Positions 37,401 through 46,969 of a DNA stretch of 64,000 bases are shown here, one piece after another. The DNA lies in assembly GCA_937899715.1 (NCBI GenBank), contig CALCNX010000092.1, positions 27,169 through 91,168 of the forward strand, in the 5' to 3' direction. The notes beneath the pieces were generated by a model. That model saw only the letters and a program-made list of their open reading frames with translations. It did not search any database and was not told the origin of the DNA. Positions within the stretch are counted from its first letter, which is position 1. Each line of letters opens with the position of its first letter. A program made the translations under genes and the position numbers. This DNA is from an uncultured bacterium (GTDB lineage: Bacteria; Bacteroidota; Ignavibacteria; Kapaibacteriales; UBA4661).

Positions 37401-40400
37401 CAATAATAGCACCGTATTGCTCGGCAGTAGTCCGCACGATACCGCCACCCGTTGCAAACGAGCCAAACGGCGGCGGGAAGCCGACTAAATCCACACCCGC
37501 ACCCTCGAAGCCAGCACCAATAGGATCGCCGAAGCGCCCGCCGAAGCGCTGCCCACGCAAAACAAGCCCTGCCGCCGAAGCAACAAACGTCGTCGTAGCA
37601 ATAGTAATAGGCGGTATCGGACGGAAAAGACCAGCAGCACCGCTATTTAATGGCGCTGCCATTCCCTTCAGACGTTCATCTTCAAAGGTCAGCACAACAT
37701 CCTTACCAAGCGCCTCAAGACTTGGCGGACCAAGCGGCACAAAATCGTTAAACGTGTACAAGCCGTTGACTGCCGGAGCGCTTGTGCCGCGTGCGGTGTA
37801 GCGCTGGTTGTTCGGACGCACAAAAGGGTCACGCGGCGTGGTGGTCGTAAACTGAAACGTTCCCGATGTATTTTTCGGCAAGCCGTCTTCGGGGGCAAAG
37901 AAGCGGATATTCGCCGTGCCGCCGTTGTAGGCATTGGGTCCGTTATCAACGCGATTACCGAATTGGTCAACTGCCTGCACGTAGAACCACGTGCGCGGGT
38001 CGCCGCGATTGGATGCGCCGATAAACATTTTCGATGGCATACGTTCGGTCTGGTTGCGGTTGTACACGTCGGGTACAATCACAGGTGCAATGCCGACGGC
38101 GGGTCCGGGGACGAGGTTAAAGGTAGCAGATGTATTGCCGGGTGAGCCCAAAGCAACTGGGGCGTTTGGATCAAAATTTATCACAGACATAACTAGCGTT
38201 ACATTGCTGGAAGTTGCACCCCAAATTTGAAAATTGGGAAACGAAACAAGATGTGCTTTTATCTGCGGGTTGTTAAATGATGGGTAACCTGCACCTGTTG
38301 GCGCAAGTGCAGGAGAGACACGAGATGCACTTTGTATTCCGGACGGAATGCTGCCTATCACCCTTGCCAAACCTGATTCATTACCTAAATTACCCAAACC
38401 CCACACAAGTTTATTCTCCGAGACCTGCCCTACAAGCGGCGTTCGCTGCTGGTCAACGGGCGGCAAACCTCCTCCAATAGAGATAGTCGCAACAGTAGGG
38501 AAGGAAGCATAATTCCCAAAGCGGTCTTTGACAATGCCAGTAATGGCGCTGTATCCGGGCGATGAGTATGGAAGGACAACAGTTTTTCCTACCTCAATGT
38601 ACGATGTAGAGCCTGCATAACCGATAACACCAATCGCCGGATAGCTTGCCACAGCACCCGGTACAGCAAACGGACCTTGCGCTCCCGGATAAATTTGGCC
38701 CGATACATCGGGGTTGTTATTGATATGTTGAGTCGCAAAGGTAACGTTAGGAAAAGGAAATCCACCTTGCAACGAAACCTGCACTGGCTGCGGGTCGGCA
38801 TAGCCAAGACGGGAAGCGGGGTTTGGACGCGGTACGCCACCATCGGTATCAACGAGGTCATTCATCAAGGTCATCGTGACGGTCGTGGAAGCAACACCAT
38901 CCAAGCGCACATTTGTCCATTCAAAGCGCCCGCCACGCGAGACTGCGCCGATTTTTCCATCGGGACGACCATTCGTTCCCGAAAATAAACTTGGTACGCC
39001 TGTATTCCACGGACCCAAACCGCCTCCGACCTGCCCCACTACAAGCGCTGCACCTGTGGACGGCGCAAATTGTGCTACATTGCCCAATTCATCCAGCACT
39101 TCGCCGATAATCGTCGCACAGGTAGAAAAACCGGCTTTGAAGGGACCGATGATAGCGCCGAAGTCATTTGCTGCTTGGCGCGAGATGCCACCGCCCTGCC
39201 ACGCAGCACCGAAGGGCGGCGGAAAGCCGAGAATATCCGTCGCATCGCCCGCGAAGCCAGCACCAATGGGGTCGCCGAACTTCCCGCCGAAGCGCTGACC
39301 GCGCAGCACGAGTGCTACGGGAGCGGGTACGCCCAGCGCCCACAGCTGAAAACCCGCACGGGTGCTGTCCGGCTGAAGTGCAAAGTTTCCTGTGCCTAGT
39401 GTCGTTTGTCCGTACAGTATTTGCTGGACGCTCAGAAGAGCATATTGCCTTGTGCGCACTCGGTTGGAATCCGCTTGATTGCTTGGCACAAGTGCTTGGA
39501 AGGGTGTTTGCGTAGGAAGCAGTTGCCCACGCAGAAGAGCGAGTGATGTGGGCGCAACGCTTTGAGGCACATCGGCATCGGTATAATTCAGCACTAATCC
39601 GAAAGTCCGCATACCAACGCGCGTGGCGATTTGTGTGCCGGATGTTTCGATTGTCCAGTAGCGGTTTGCGACGGGAACGTTCGGAACATTCAAGCGCGTA
39701 AGCGCATTTGCGGCATTTGTCTGCCAACGCCGAACACGGAAGAGCGTGGAATCAGCATTAAAATTGGCATTGATAATTGTTGCACTAAGCCCCGCAAGCG
39801 AGGCGACAAGCGGCACACCGCCGGAAGCAAGCGACTGTGCGGCTGTGGCGGAATCCAGCAACGGTACGGCGCGTGGAGAAGTCAACCCGATGTACGCCCG
39901 CGCTTTGGTGTGGCGGTTGATGATTGCTGAGGGACGCGCAGAGCGCTCAAACGCTTCCACCAGCGTTGAGGTCGTGCCGCCGAGTTCGATATTTCGCCCG
40001 TTCAAGTCGAGACGACCCCGTGCAGTGGCAATCGTACCAAACACCTGCAAGCCGGAACGTTCCGGTTCAAACGTTGTAATAAAACCTTCTTGGTTATTTT
40101 GATTATTTCCCACAAGCGTCAGGATATTGCTGGTGCTGCGCAGCATCGTCAGATTGCCGACACCACTGCGAATATATGGCAAGTCCAGATTCCATGCGTT
40201 GTTGAAGCCATTCGGGTCGGGAGCGGGATTGACGGTTGTGAGCGGCGCATTTGCCTCAGCAGGAAAGGCGGTCAGCCCCGCAATGCCGAGCGTGGCAGGA
40301 AGTTCGCTCGTGCCAGTATTGATGCTGCTTTGAGCGCGGAAAGCAAGAAGCGGTGAGTTCGAGGCGGTTTCAATCGTACCGCCCGTGCCGCCAGTGATTA

Positions 40401-43400
40401 TGAGGCTTGCGCGGTTGCCCATTCGTAAAACCCCAAAGATATTCTCAGGACCTGCCGGACCACGAACCACAATTCCACCAACACCATCACCGCCAAAGCG
40501 CACACCAACGCCGTTCCACGTGCTCACTTGGGGGTACACTTCAGCGCCGTTTGCTTCCGAAAGGCTCACCTTTGCTTTTGCGTTATCTTTGCCAACTGCC
40601 TCACCGCGATAGGTGATATTTGCTTGGTCGGAAGAAATAATTGCGGTGGAAGATAGCGTGAAAGCGTAGTTTGGCACATCCGCACTGTTTTGGACAACGA
40701 CATTACCACGCCGCAACTCCAACACCCCGAAATTATTGAAATCGCCACGTCGCCCGAAGTCATTCGGCGCAGTCGTGGTGATAGTCTGCGTCGTGCCGAA
40801 AACGCTTGGAGCGCTGACCCGTGCTTGCGGGAAGCCAGTGCGAGTGCGTCCGTCGAACGTTCCTGTCAGACTAACACTTGGACGCAAGCCTACGCCTGTC
40901 GAGTAGTATTGGTCGTTAATTTTTGTTGAGGGATATCCAACATCTGGTCGCGTGTCAATATAAGCACTGGCAAGCGTTCCGGGCGTGATGCTGTCCAAGC
41001 TATTGCTGGTGCCGCTTTCCGTCTCGCGGTAGAGTGCATTCGGCTGAAACAACCCCGTGCGCGGGTCGAAGGCGTGGCGCGGCAAATGCCCGTTAGCAGT
41101 GATGACGTGTTCGGGTCCCGCAATGACCGTTCCTGAACTTGCGCCTGTGAGCACGCTCGTGCGGTTGGTAAAGTTCAGATGCGGCGCTTGCCAATTCACG
41201 CCTTGAGCCGTAGGCGACTGAAAATCTGCCGTGCGCACGGGAAGCGTCTGCGAAACATTACTGGCACAGTTTATCACCACATTATGCGCACCCCAGACAC
41301 CGCTTGGGAACTCAATTTGCGCCATGATGTCGCTTGCTTCGCTGTCGTACTGAAGCGTCGTCGTGGCGGTGGTGTTGATGCTGGCATCATAGAGGCTGTT
41401 CGTGATAACGGGAAAGCCATTCACAAAATTCGGAACGCCCGTGAGCGGCTTCTGCATTGGCGCGGTGGCAGAGTGCGAACCGTTCACGCGGTCGAGTGTT
41501 TGGCGAATTACCTGCCCGAACCGTGCGCCGTCCAGCGTTTGCGGCTTATCGCCGTAGAACACGCCCCGCGCTGCGTAGCCGTGCGAAAAACTTGCACCCA
41601 GATACGACGGCTCTGCGGGCAATCCGTGAACAACAGCCGTTTTCACGGACGGCGACATATCCATTTGCTCGCGGTTCGTGGCGGCGGAAAGCGTGATACC
41701 GACGGGGAAGGACGTGCCTTCGGGGTAAAGGGCTTGGTCGTAGATGATTATCCGCGTGGAAGCCGTCGTGAAGCCCACAAATGCCACGGGGTCAGTATTG
41801 CCGCCGTAGGCAGACCACATCGGCTGCGGAGTAACGTTGAAAGGGTTAGTTTCCGTACCATCGTTGGAAAGCGAGGTGCGAAGCGTCGTTCCGATGTTAT
41901 TTTCCTCGCGGAAACCCGTCAGCCCCGTACTGCGCAAATAAACAAGCGGCGGGAAGAAGCCCGCTTTGCTTGCGCCTGCGCTCGTGCCAAGTTCTCCGCC
42001 CCGCGCTTGCGTAAGGTAATACGGCAGAATGGGAGTAGCACTGGCATTCCCGCCAAAAGCACTCACAGGCACGCCCGGATAGGCGAGATTCTGCAAGCCC
42101 AGTCGCGCCTCGCCTTGCATCAGGAGCGCCCGCGAAATGGTGACAGTCGTAACGGGCAGAAACTTTGTGCCTGAGCCGCGCAGCACGAGGTGGCTGTAGG
42201 CGGCAGTGGTGGAGGGTTGGAAGAGCGCTGCCGTGCCAATACCCAAGCCCGACGGCGATGAACCAAAGCGCGTCAATACGCCGCTCGTGGGGTCGCCTGC
42301 TTGCTGTACGCCGGCGTTGGCGTTAAAATTGTTGTTGTAGGGGTCAAAGAGTCCGTTTTCTCCGGCGCAGAGACCAGGCGCAACAATAGGTCCGGCGGGA
42401 TTAAACGACAAATACGGCGAATCCTGCACAAGCGTTTGGTCGCCCGTGCGGGAATAGATGACCGTGCCGTTGAAGCGCACATCGGCAGCACTGAGGCTGC
42501 CCACAATTCCCGGAAACTCCAGCGCTCCACCTTCTTCGACGACGGCATAGCGCATACGCGAGGTAACGCGACATTCGGTGGAGGCGAGGTAATTCGCGCT
42601 GCCGCTCCCGAATTGTTCGGCATAAACACCTGTACGCCCAACACCTATATTACCAAAGTTTCTATCACCCACAAGCTGCAACACCGCATTATTCATCACG
42701 TGCAGAACGCCGGAGGTAACGGAACCTTCATTTGCCAGAAGTGCCGGAGCCTCCACGCGCAACGTGCCGCGCCGCACCTGAATAATGCCCGCCGTGAACG
42801 CGCCTTGCAGCGTCCCGACAGCAGTACTTGGGTCGTCGGTGGGTCCGGTGAATTGGTCGGTGGAGAAATTGCGGTCAACGACGCGCCCCAAATCGAAAAT
42901 TGCCGTCCAAAAGCTGTTGCGCCCCATCAGTCCGCGAAAATTTGCATGGCGCTCCGGTGGGTTCGCCTGAAGCATGGAAGCGGTGTAGGCGGTGTTGTCG
43001 AAATATCCGGTTTGTGTGGCAAGCGTGGTTGACCATTCGTGCGCTTGCGTGATAGTGCGCGTTACGCCCCGAAAGACCAGCGTGGAGCCGGTGCCAATCG
43101 TGGCGGCGGTTACTTGTATGCGGGCTGCGTGGTCGCTACGGTCAAGGGCAGCGCCGGAGTAGTAACGGAGTTTGCCGTAGATGCGCAATTCCATGTTACG
43201 CGGGCGGTAAATGATTGTAGGTTCAAAGCTTCCTGGAAATCTATAATCCAAATCAAAATCACCAATAAAGCTTAAACTAATTGGATTCGGAGGTGGATAG
43301 TATTGCCATAGGGTTTTACTAACAGCACCACCAAACCTATCTCCATTGTACCAATCGGTCGGGGCAAAACCGCCCACAATAGAACCCCATGTCGTTGTAA

Positions 43401-43794
43401 TTGATGCAGTAGTGTGAATGTGAAGATTATTTACATCAAGATAAGCCGCCCCTTGAGCGCCGTTATACTGCGCAGATTCAGTGGTGGCACGTGTTGCAAT
43501 GATGGTATGTCCGGCTTCAATGTACGCATTGGAAAATGGCCAATTTGGTGTACCTACCTCTCGTGGAGAAGTAATCCACACGCCGGAGCGAAAAACCTGC
43601 CACGTGGTCCAATCCACCCAGCGCCCTGAGCGCACGGAGCGAAAATCGCGCGACTCGCCTTGCACCTGTGATTCAGGATGCAACTGCGGAATTTGTGCCG
43701 TGAGGCGAAGCGAAAAAGCACAACAAAAAACAACTCCCCACACAAGACCGCGAGCGGCACGGAGGAAAAGGAACGAAGGCAAAAACGTCGGCAT
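34447..43794 (-). CDS. Giant T9SS type A cargo with 583-residue tandem duplication
   Basis: 3115 residues. Signal peptide (GLVWGVVFCCAFSLRLTAQ). Residues ~45-1480 are Asn/Thr/Gly-rich beta-structure with many isolated strands, as in autotransporter or parallel-helix adhesins. From about residue 1490 a ~583-residue unit occurs twice in tandem (start LRGQRFGG[K/R]FGDPIGAGF, then GNVAQFAPSTGAALVVGQVG, PRPNPASRLGYADPQPVQVS, PDVYNRNQ and DPRTWFYVQA), reaching about residue 2680. Phrases such as VDQFGNRVDNGPN resemble Ig-like invasin modules. The final ~85 residues (LRLSPNPATDEAMIEFS ... CAAGVYLLEARQGAE) form the T9SS sorting domain. It is probably a surface adhesin or structural fibre. Confidence 0.88.
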   Translation of the reverse strand: MPTFLPSFLFLRAARGLVWGVVFCCAFSLRLTAQIPQLHPESQVQGESRDFRSVRSGRWVDWTTWQVFRSGVWITSPREVGTPNWPFSNAYIEAGHTIIATRATTESAQYNGAQGAAYLDVNNLHIHTTASITTTWGSIVGGFAPTDWYNGDRFGGAVSKTLWQYYPPPNPISLSFIGDFDLDYRFPGSFEPTIIYRPRNMELRIYGKLRYYSGAALDRSDHAARIQVTAATIGTGSTLVFRGVTRTITQAHEWSTTLATQTGYFDNTAYTASMLQANPPERHANFRGLMGRNSFWTAIFDLGRVVDRNFSTDQFTGPTDDPSTAVGTLQGAFTAGIIQVRRGTLRVEAPALLANEGSVTSGVLHVMNNAVLQLVGDRNFGNIGVGRTGVYAEQFGSGSANYLASTECRVTSRMRYAVVEEGGALEFPGIVGSLSAADVRFNGTVIYSRTGDQTLVQDSPYLSFNPAGPIVAPGLCAGENGLFDPYNNNFNANAGVQQAGDPTSGVLTRFGSSPSGLGIGTAALFQPSTTAAYSHLVLRGSGTKFLPVTTVTISRALLMQGEARLGLQNLAYPGVPVSAFGGNASATPILPYYLTQARGGELGTSAGASKAGFFPPLVYLRSTGLTGFREENNIGTTLRTSLSNDGTETNPFNVTPQPMWSAYGGNTDPVAFVGFTTASTRIIIYDQALYPEGTSFPVGITLSAATNREQMDMSPSVKTAVVHGLPAEPSYLGASFSHGYAARGVFYGDKPQTLDGARFGQVIRQTLDRVNGSHSATAPMQKPLTGVPNFVNGFPVITNSLYDASINTTATTTLQYDSEASDIMAQIEFPSGVWGAHNVVINCASNVSQTLPVRTADFQSPTAQGVNWQAPHLNFTNRTSVLTGASSGTVIAGPEHVITANGHLPRHAFDPRTGLFQPNALYRETESGTSNSLDSITPGTLASAYIDTRPDVGYPSTKINDQYYSTGVGLRPSVSLTGTFDGRTRTGFPQARVSAPSVFGTTQTITTTAPNDFGRRGDFNNFGVLELRRGNVVVQNSADVPNYAFTLSSTAIISSDQANITYRGEAVGKDNAKAKVSLSEANGAEVYPQVSTWNGVGVRFGGDGVGGIVVRGPAGPENIFGVLRMGNRASLIITGGTGGTIETASNSPLLAFRAQSSINTGTSELPATLGIAGLTAFPAEANAPLTTVNPAPDPNGFNNAWNLDLPYIRSGVGNLTMLRSTSNILTLVGNNQNNQEGFITTFEPERSGLQVFGTIATARGRLDLNGRNIELGGTTSTLVEAFERSARPSAIINRHTKARAYIGLTSPRAVPLLDSATAAQSLASGGVPLVASLAGLSATIINANFNADSTLFRVRRWQTNAANALTRLNVPNVPVANRYWTIETSGTQIATRVGMRTFGLVLNYTDADVPQSVAPTSLALLRGQLLPTQTPFQALVPSNQADSNRVRTRQYALLSVQQILYGQTTLGTGNFALQPDSTRAGFQLWALGVPAPVALVLRGQRFGGKFGDPIGAGFAGDATDILGFPPPFGAAWQGGGISRQAANDFGAIIGPFKAGFSTCATIIGEVLDELGNVAQFAPSTGAALVVGQVGGGLGPWNTGVPSLFSGTNGRPDGKIGAVSRGGRFEWTNVRLDGVASTTVTMTLMNDLVDTDGGVPRPNPASRLGYADPQPVQVSLQGGFPFPNVTFATQHINNNPDVSGQIYPGAQGPFAVPGAVASYPAIGVIGYAGSTSYIEVGKTVVLPYSSPGYSAITGIVKDRFGNYASFPTVATISIGGGLPPVDQQRTPLVGQVSENKLVWGLGNLGNESGLARVIGSIPSGIQSASRVSPALAPTGAGYPSFNNPQIKAHLVSFPNFQIWGATSSNVTLVMSVINFDPNAPVALGSPGNTSATFNLVPGPAVGIAPVIVPDVYNRNQTERMPSKMFIGASNRGDPRTWFYVQAVDQFGNRVDNGPNAYNGGTANIRFFAPEDGLPKNTSGTFQFTTTTPRDPFVRPNNQRYTARGTSAPAVNGLYTFNDFVPLGPPSLEALGKDVVLTFEDERLKGMAAPLNSGAAGLFRPIPPITIATTTFVASAAGLVLRGQRFGGRFGDPIGAGFEGAGVDLVGFPPPFGSFATGGGIVRTTAEQYGAIIGPFKAGIPTCATIIGEILDELGNVAQFAPSTGAALVVGQVGGGLGLWNTGVPSLFLGTNGYPGGKIGAVSRGGRFEWANVRLDGVASTTVTLTLTNDLVDADGGVPRPNPASRLGYADPQPVQVSLQGGFPFSVTFATQNMNNTEATNLYPGAQGPFAAPGRVGDYDGSIPTNKTGTPVNGIVVGQTVTFPYATPGFSAITVIVKDRYGNFASFPTTATISITGGSPPVDQQRTPLVGQVATSTVVWGLGNLGLEVVGAPQLAQPGIARVYGASGEVGTQAPQTPQQVNPQFLPTGVAALTNRASLISPALAPTGSGYAPLNNPQVAAHLASFPNFQIWGATSSNVTLGISTGSFNPFLDMCSICFGGGTSATVHIVPSAAVAVAPVLIPDVYNRNQLDRMPSRMTIGVSNKNDPRTWFYVQAIDEFLNRVDNGPNTYSDGTATIRFASPQEGLPRNSAGTFQFSASDDPYTRANTQKYDAKGITATAVKGLYTFNDFTPLGSPSLEPLGKDVVLTFEDPALPGVRAPLAGILYGIFWTFPPVTTATTTFVPAPVLTLSASDSVLNGARKAASNTLFLRERARTFLSTQDAPETGFLLVNRPVTARAYDLPVRYALDYFNANNGFDTTAVRISNRAVLTPLPMNGSTVLQLPAQILLPTGQPAPALVPPLPQPVQTAINGAQGDLAPRRVGDGSAALGTSGTIMFNDGNPQLNLQFTARFSDQTYPRNPARQGVRLAVVRLLADTTLPYSVENGTDSAFVVLADPAPAAPLCINPLPDKLYLMTGSGSNPIQETLELEPPAWTTLAGKPAPSWVFYDDNYNPLQYTATSSDTALVRVSVAAVDMRFSGRPSLTYSIPPFAPAETSASVTLTASDGFAQARDTFVIALRRPVSVEQAQMPEPQFLRLSPNPATDEAMIEFSTPRAGVVSFCLRNVLGVVVWQQERSVYAGERLSERVPMQYCAAGVYLLEARQGAECSVVKVVKE
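35750..39310 (-). repeat. Tandem ~1.75-kb duplication inside the giant cargo gene
   Basis: Two consecutive copies, approximately 37565-39310 and 35750-37565 on the minus strand. They match closely over most of their length, for example GGCGCAAACTGTGCCACATT versus GGCGCAAATTGTGCTACATT. Both copies are in frame. Borders are estimated from the recurring LRGQRFGG segment and are approximate. Confidence 0.8.
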
Positions 43795-43885
43795 AGTAGA
43801 ACGGAAAAAGTGAACGGAAACTCCCTGCGTTCACAAGATACTTCTGGGGTAGGAGATAGACAAACCTTTTTTCGTGAAAATATGC

Positions 43886-44557
43886 TTATTCCCCCGCAAA
43901 GCGCACCGCCTCTATGCCCTTGCCCTTCGCAATCGTGCGGACGCGCTCGCGGAGCATCTGGGCGGCTTTTTGGGTGATGCCGGAGGATTCGGCTGCGGAG
44001 CGGGCGTCTGCCTGAAGTGCGGTGACAGCGTTGGTGCGGTCTTGGGGCGTAATTCCGTTCCAAAAGCCGCTTTCATCGCGCTCCACCTTGTAAGTTTTCA
44101 TTTCCAGCGATAAAATTTTTGCCTTCGGGAGCGTAGCGGTGATGCGGAGTTCGGGGTCGTGCGTCATGGCTTTTTCTTCGTCAATGTTCAAATTAAATTC
44201 CTCGCGCAGGTCAAAGCCCGCCTTGACAACAAACTCACCGCGCAAGAGCAGCGTTTTTGTGCTTCCCAAATATGTATGCGACCACGAGTATTCGCGGAAA
44301 ATGGTTTGTTCCACCGTGGCAAGTTCCAGTGTTGGCTGCGCCTGCTCAATAACCGTCAGCCCGTTAATACTCACCGACGGCGTTAGCCCCATTCCTTGCA
44401 CAAATGCTGCCGATGCACTCTTTGCCAGATTCCGCGCACTGCGCTCCGCGCCGAAGTAAAACGTGAGTATTCCGCCTAGCACCAGCAGCAGCACGGTAAA
44501 AACGATGAGCGGCAGTACCGGCATCGTCATTTTTTTGAGTGGTGAGGGACGGGGCAT
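43886..44557 (-). CDS. DUF4230-family membrane-anchored protein
   Basis: 223 residues with one N-terminal transmembrane segment (PLIVFTVLLLVLGGILTFYF) and no cleavage site, so it is likely anchored in the inner membrane with the rest outside. The region TLELATVEQTIFREYSWSH, LLRGEFVVKAGFDLREEF and LPKAKILSLEM matches the DUF4230 pattern (a GFDL motif after a beta strand). Function unknown. It lies between the giant T9SS gene and the phosphatase gene, all on the minus strand. Confidence 0.8.
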   Translation of the reverse strand: MPRPSPLKKMTMPVLPLIVFTVLLLVLGGILTFYFGAERSARNLAKSASAAFVQGMGLTPSVSINGLTVIEQAQPTLELATVEQTIFREYSWSHTYLGSTKTLLLRGEFVVKAGFDLREEFNLNIDEEKAMTHDPELRITATLPKAKILSLEMKTYKVERDESGFWNGITPQDRTNAVTALQADARSAAESSGITQKAAQMLRERVRTIAKGKGIEAVRFAGE

Positions 44558-44623
44558 GGGGTTTGGGAAGTTTTGAGTGCTGAGTTTTGAATTGTACTTG
44601 CACTATGGCAGCGAAATCTTTTT

Positions 44624-44710
44624 GGAGTACGAAATTTATTTCGTTCACACCCTTGCAGCCGTTGTGAAGTCTTGATACGGAATAAATTCCGCACTCCAGT
44701 CTTTTGCGAA
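44624..44710. repeat. Dispersed palindromic repeat, copy 2
   Basis: Left arm GGAGTACGAAATTTATTTCG (partly decayed) and right arm ACGGAATAAATTCCGCACTC pair across a ~39-base loop. The right arm and tail GTCTTTTGCGAA match copy 1 at 29144. It lies between the phosphatase stop and the DUF4230 start. Confidence 0.78.
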
Positions 44711-44722
44711 AGCCTATCGGCG

Positions 44723-46969
44723 CTAGAGCGTATCAGCTTCGAGGAACAGCGAGCTGTTTTGCGCTTTGCTGTGCGTTTGCCCGTTCACTGGGCTTGGGTA
44801 GAGTGATTGCACGGGCAGCGCTTTCATCTTGAGCGCCACAAACGTCATGTCATCCACGAGAGCAGCACTGCCCATCCATGCCTCGGCACAGGTCTTGAGA
44901 GCGCTCACAATCTCGGCAGGCGAACGGTGTGCATTAGCGAGAAAGCACGATTCTAAGCGCTCGTAGTCGAGCATTTCGCTGTCGGCATTGAAAAGCTCCG
45001 GCAGCCCGTCAGTCATAACGAGCAGTACATCGTCCACATCCAGCGTGGTAACGACCTCGCGGTATTCAAAGTGGTTCACGCTACCAAGCGGCAACGCCTT
45101 GATACTGATGTGCTCCAGAGTGCGCGTCTTTGCACGGTAAATCACCACCGGCGGCATACCGGCAATAGCGATATGCACATCGTTGCCGATGCAGCGCACC
45201 AGCGCAAGGCACATATACATCCCGCGTAAATTCATGTTCTTGATGCCGCTGGAAATTTTGCTCAAAAGTTCCGCACCATTTTGGCTGTCGGCAAGCGTCT
45301 GGAAATAGCTTTTTGTGGTGGAGACAAGATAACCGGCTTTCATGCCGTGTCCGGTGGCATCGCCCACAGCCGCCATCAGTGCGCCTGTTTCGGGGGAGTA
45401 GCGAAAGTCGTAGTAATCGCCACCCACTTCGGTCGCGGTGCGCATATAGGCTGCAATCTCGTAGCGTGGGTGGTCGGGGAGTTTACCCGGAAGCATGGAG
45501 AGTTGGAGCGTCCGTGCTTCTTCCAGTTCACGGGTCTTGCGGTCGTTGTCAGCTTCCAGAAGCGTACGCTGAATGTCCAGTTCTTTTGCCTGCCGCTCCT
45601 GTTCCAATGCGTGTTCGGAGAGTTCTTTTACGTGGACAATCTGCTCTTGGAGCGAAATCTGCGTCCGCGAAACCACAAGCGCAATATAGAGCGACATTGC
45701 AAGCGGAACCGACATATATCCTACATACACAAACGTTTCCATGCTATTTGGCATGATAGAAAAGGGGAGAATTTTCCACATTTCTAACCATCGGAACGTC
45801 CACATCACGGTAAAGTCAAGCACACCGACTAGCATCAGCACCGCACCGACTTCGCGCCTACGGACTGCTTGAAAGGCTATACGCGCAGCATCAGCAGAAA
45901 GAAGAAGAATGATAAACATCGAAATATCGTACACAATTTTATGCAGTTGTCCGTTTGTCGCAAACATAGCAACAATGACACCCAGAGTGAGAGTAATAGA
46001 TACCCACATCCGACGGCGCGGCATTTTGTCGTAGAAAAGTGCATAGAAAAAGAGCCAGCACGCAAGCGGTATTGCATTGTTGTAAAAATTTGGAATGACA
46101 TTAAAGAACAGAGTCACCCCCGGATGCGGCTCCACAAGCCAGTTCACATAGACCGTCAGAAACCGCAATGCCACCAAAAGTGTAAAGGCAGCGTAAAAAA
46201 GATGAAAACGCTGCTTGGGGTAAAAAGCAAAAAGCGCAATATGTAGCAGCCCCAAAGCCAGCATCATTCCTATTCCGATGAGGTACCGCACGGAGAAATA
46301 GCTTTCTTTTATGCGTTGGACATCCAACGCTTCATCGGTAGGAGCAAAGGAAACGGCTAAAAGGTTTCCTGCTTTTATGGATGGAACCACTGCATAGCCC
46401 ATTGGCATTTGGTGGAAGGAATAGCGCACAGACAGCACATAGTCTGTTTCTTCGCCGAGCTGAATAATAACGGGCTTTCCCTTGCTCTGCATGACTCGTT
46501 CTTTGGCAATATCACTGCTGGGATTGCCAAGCGAGGCAACGAGCCGACCATTGAGATAATATTCTGCTGCGCCTGCTTGGTACACCATCATTGCAATAGA
46601 AGCATAGCGCAGTGAGGAATCGAGCTTGATGTGGGTTCGGAACCACAACACACGCGACCAATCGGGATTGAGGGAATCGGGCGTGAGATTACTAACCAGT
46701 CGCCATGCAGTATCGTCATAGCGCGGGAGCGCATAATCCGGCTTGTCGTCTTGCATCCACCGCCATACGCCGGGATGATACACCCCAAGCATGGGTTCTT
46801 TATTGTCCCGGGTTCCGGCGATGTCTTTAGCAGAAAGATGCACTGTTCCGTTTGCATCGGCGCGAAGTTTGTACTTCATATCTCCGTACTCGCCTGCACG
46901 CAAGGATGTGCCCAAGCCGAACAACAGCAAAGCCACGGTGATAGCATTGAAGCTCAGTCGAATACGCAT
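44723..46969 (-). CDS. Membrane SpoIIE/PP2C-type serine phosphatase with 7TM sensor
   Basis: 748 residues from ATG 46969, which has AGGGAA seven bases upstream. After a signal peptide, residues ~30-190 form an extracytoplasmic jelly-roll (GVYHPGVWRWM ... AEYYLNGRLVASLG). Seven hydrophobic helices of the 7TMR-DISM type and a coiled coil (QERQAKELDIQRTLLEADND) follow. The C-terminal SpoIIE/PP2C domain has EVGGDYYDF, VGDATGHGMKAG, LPLGS and VLLVMTDGLPEL, with the metal-binding Asp residues. It likely dephosphorylates an anti-sigma antagonist or similar protein in response to an external signal. No partner-switch gene lies nearby. Confidence 0.92.
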   Translation of the reverse strand: MRIRLSFNAITVALLLFGLGTSLRAGEYGDMKYKLRADANGTVHLSAKDIAGTRDNKEPMLGVYHPGVWRWMQDDKPDYALPRYDDTAWRLVSNLTPDSLNPDWSRVLWFRTHIKLDSSLRYASIAMMVYQAGAAEYYLNGRLVASLGNPSSDIAKERVMQSKGKPVIIQLGEETDYVLSVRYSFHQMPMGYAVVPSIKAGNLLAVSFAPTDEALDVQRIKESYFSVRYLIGIGMMLALGLLHIALFAFYPKQRFHLFYAAFTLLVALRFLTVYVNWLVEPHPGVTLFFNVIPNFYNNAIPLACWLFFYALFYDKMPRRRMWVSITLTLGVIVAMFATNGQLHKIVYDISMFIILLLSADAARIAFQAVRRREVGAVLMLVGVLDFTVMWTFRWLEMWKILPFSIMPNSMETFVYVGYMSVPLAMSLYIALVVSRTQISLQEQIVHVKELSEHALEQERQAKELDIQRTLLEADNDRKTRELEEARTLQLSMLPGKLPDHPRYEIAAYMRTATEVGGDYYDFRYSPETGALMAAVGDATGHGMKAGYLVSTTKSYFQTLADSQNGAELLSKISSGIKNMNLRGMYMCLALVRCIGNDVHIAIAGMPPVVIYRAKTRTLEHISIKALPLGSVNHFEYREVVTTLDVDDVLLVMTDGLPELFNADSEMLDYERLESCFLANAHRSPAEIVSALKTCAEAWMGSAALVDDMTFVALKMKALPVQSLYPSPVNGQTHSKAQNSSLFLEADTL

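Noticed and set aside
35750..39310. CRISPR-like or satellite repeat
   Set aside because: The repetition is a long in-frame protein duplication of two units, not short spaced repeats. No CRISPR array or cas gene was found anywhere in the window.
41179..42174. 331-codon open frame on the plus strand
   Set aside because: Antisense to the giant cargo; Arg/His-rich composition typical of a shadow frame.
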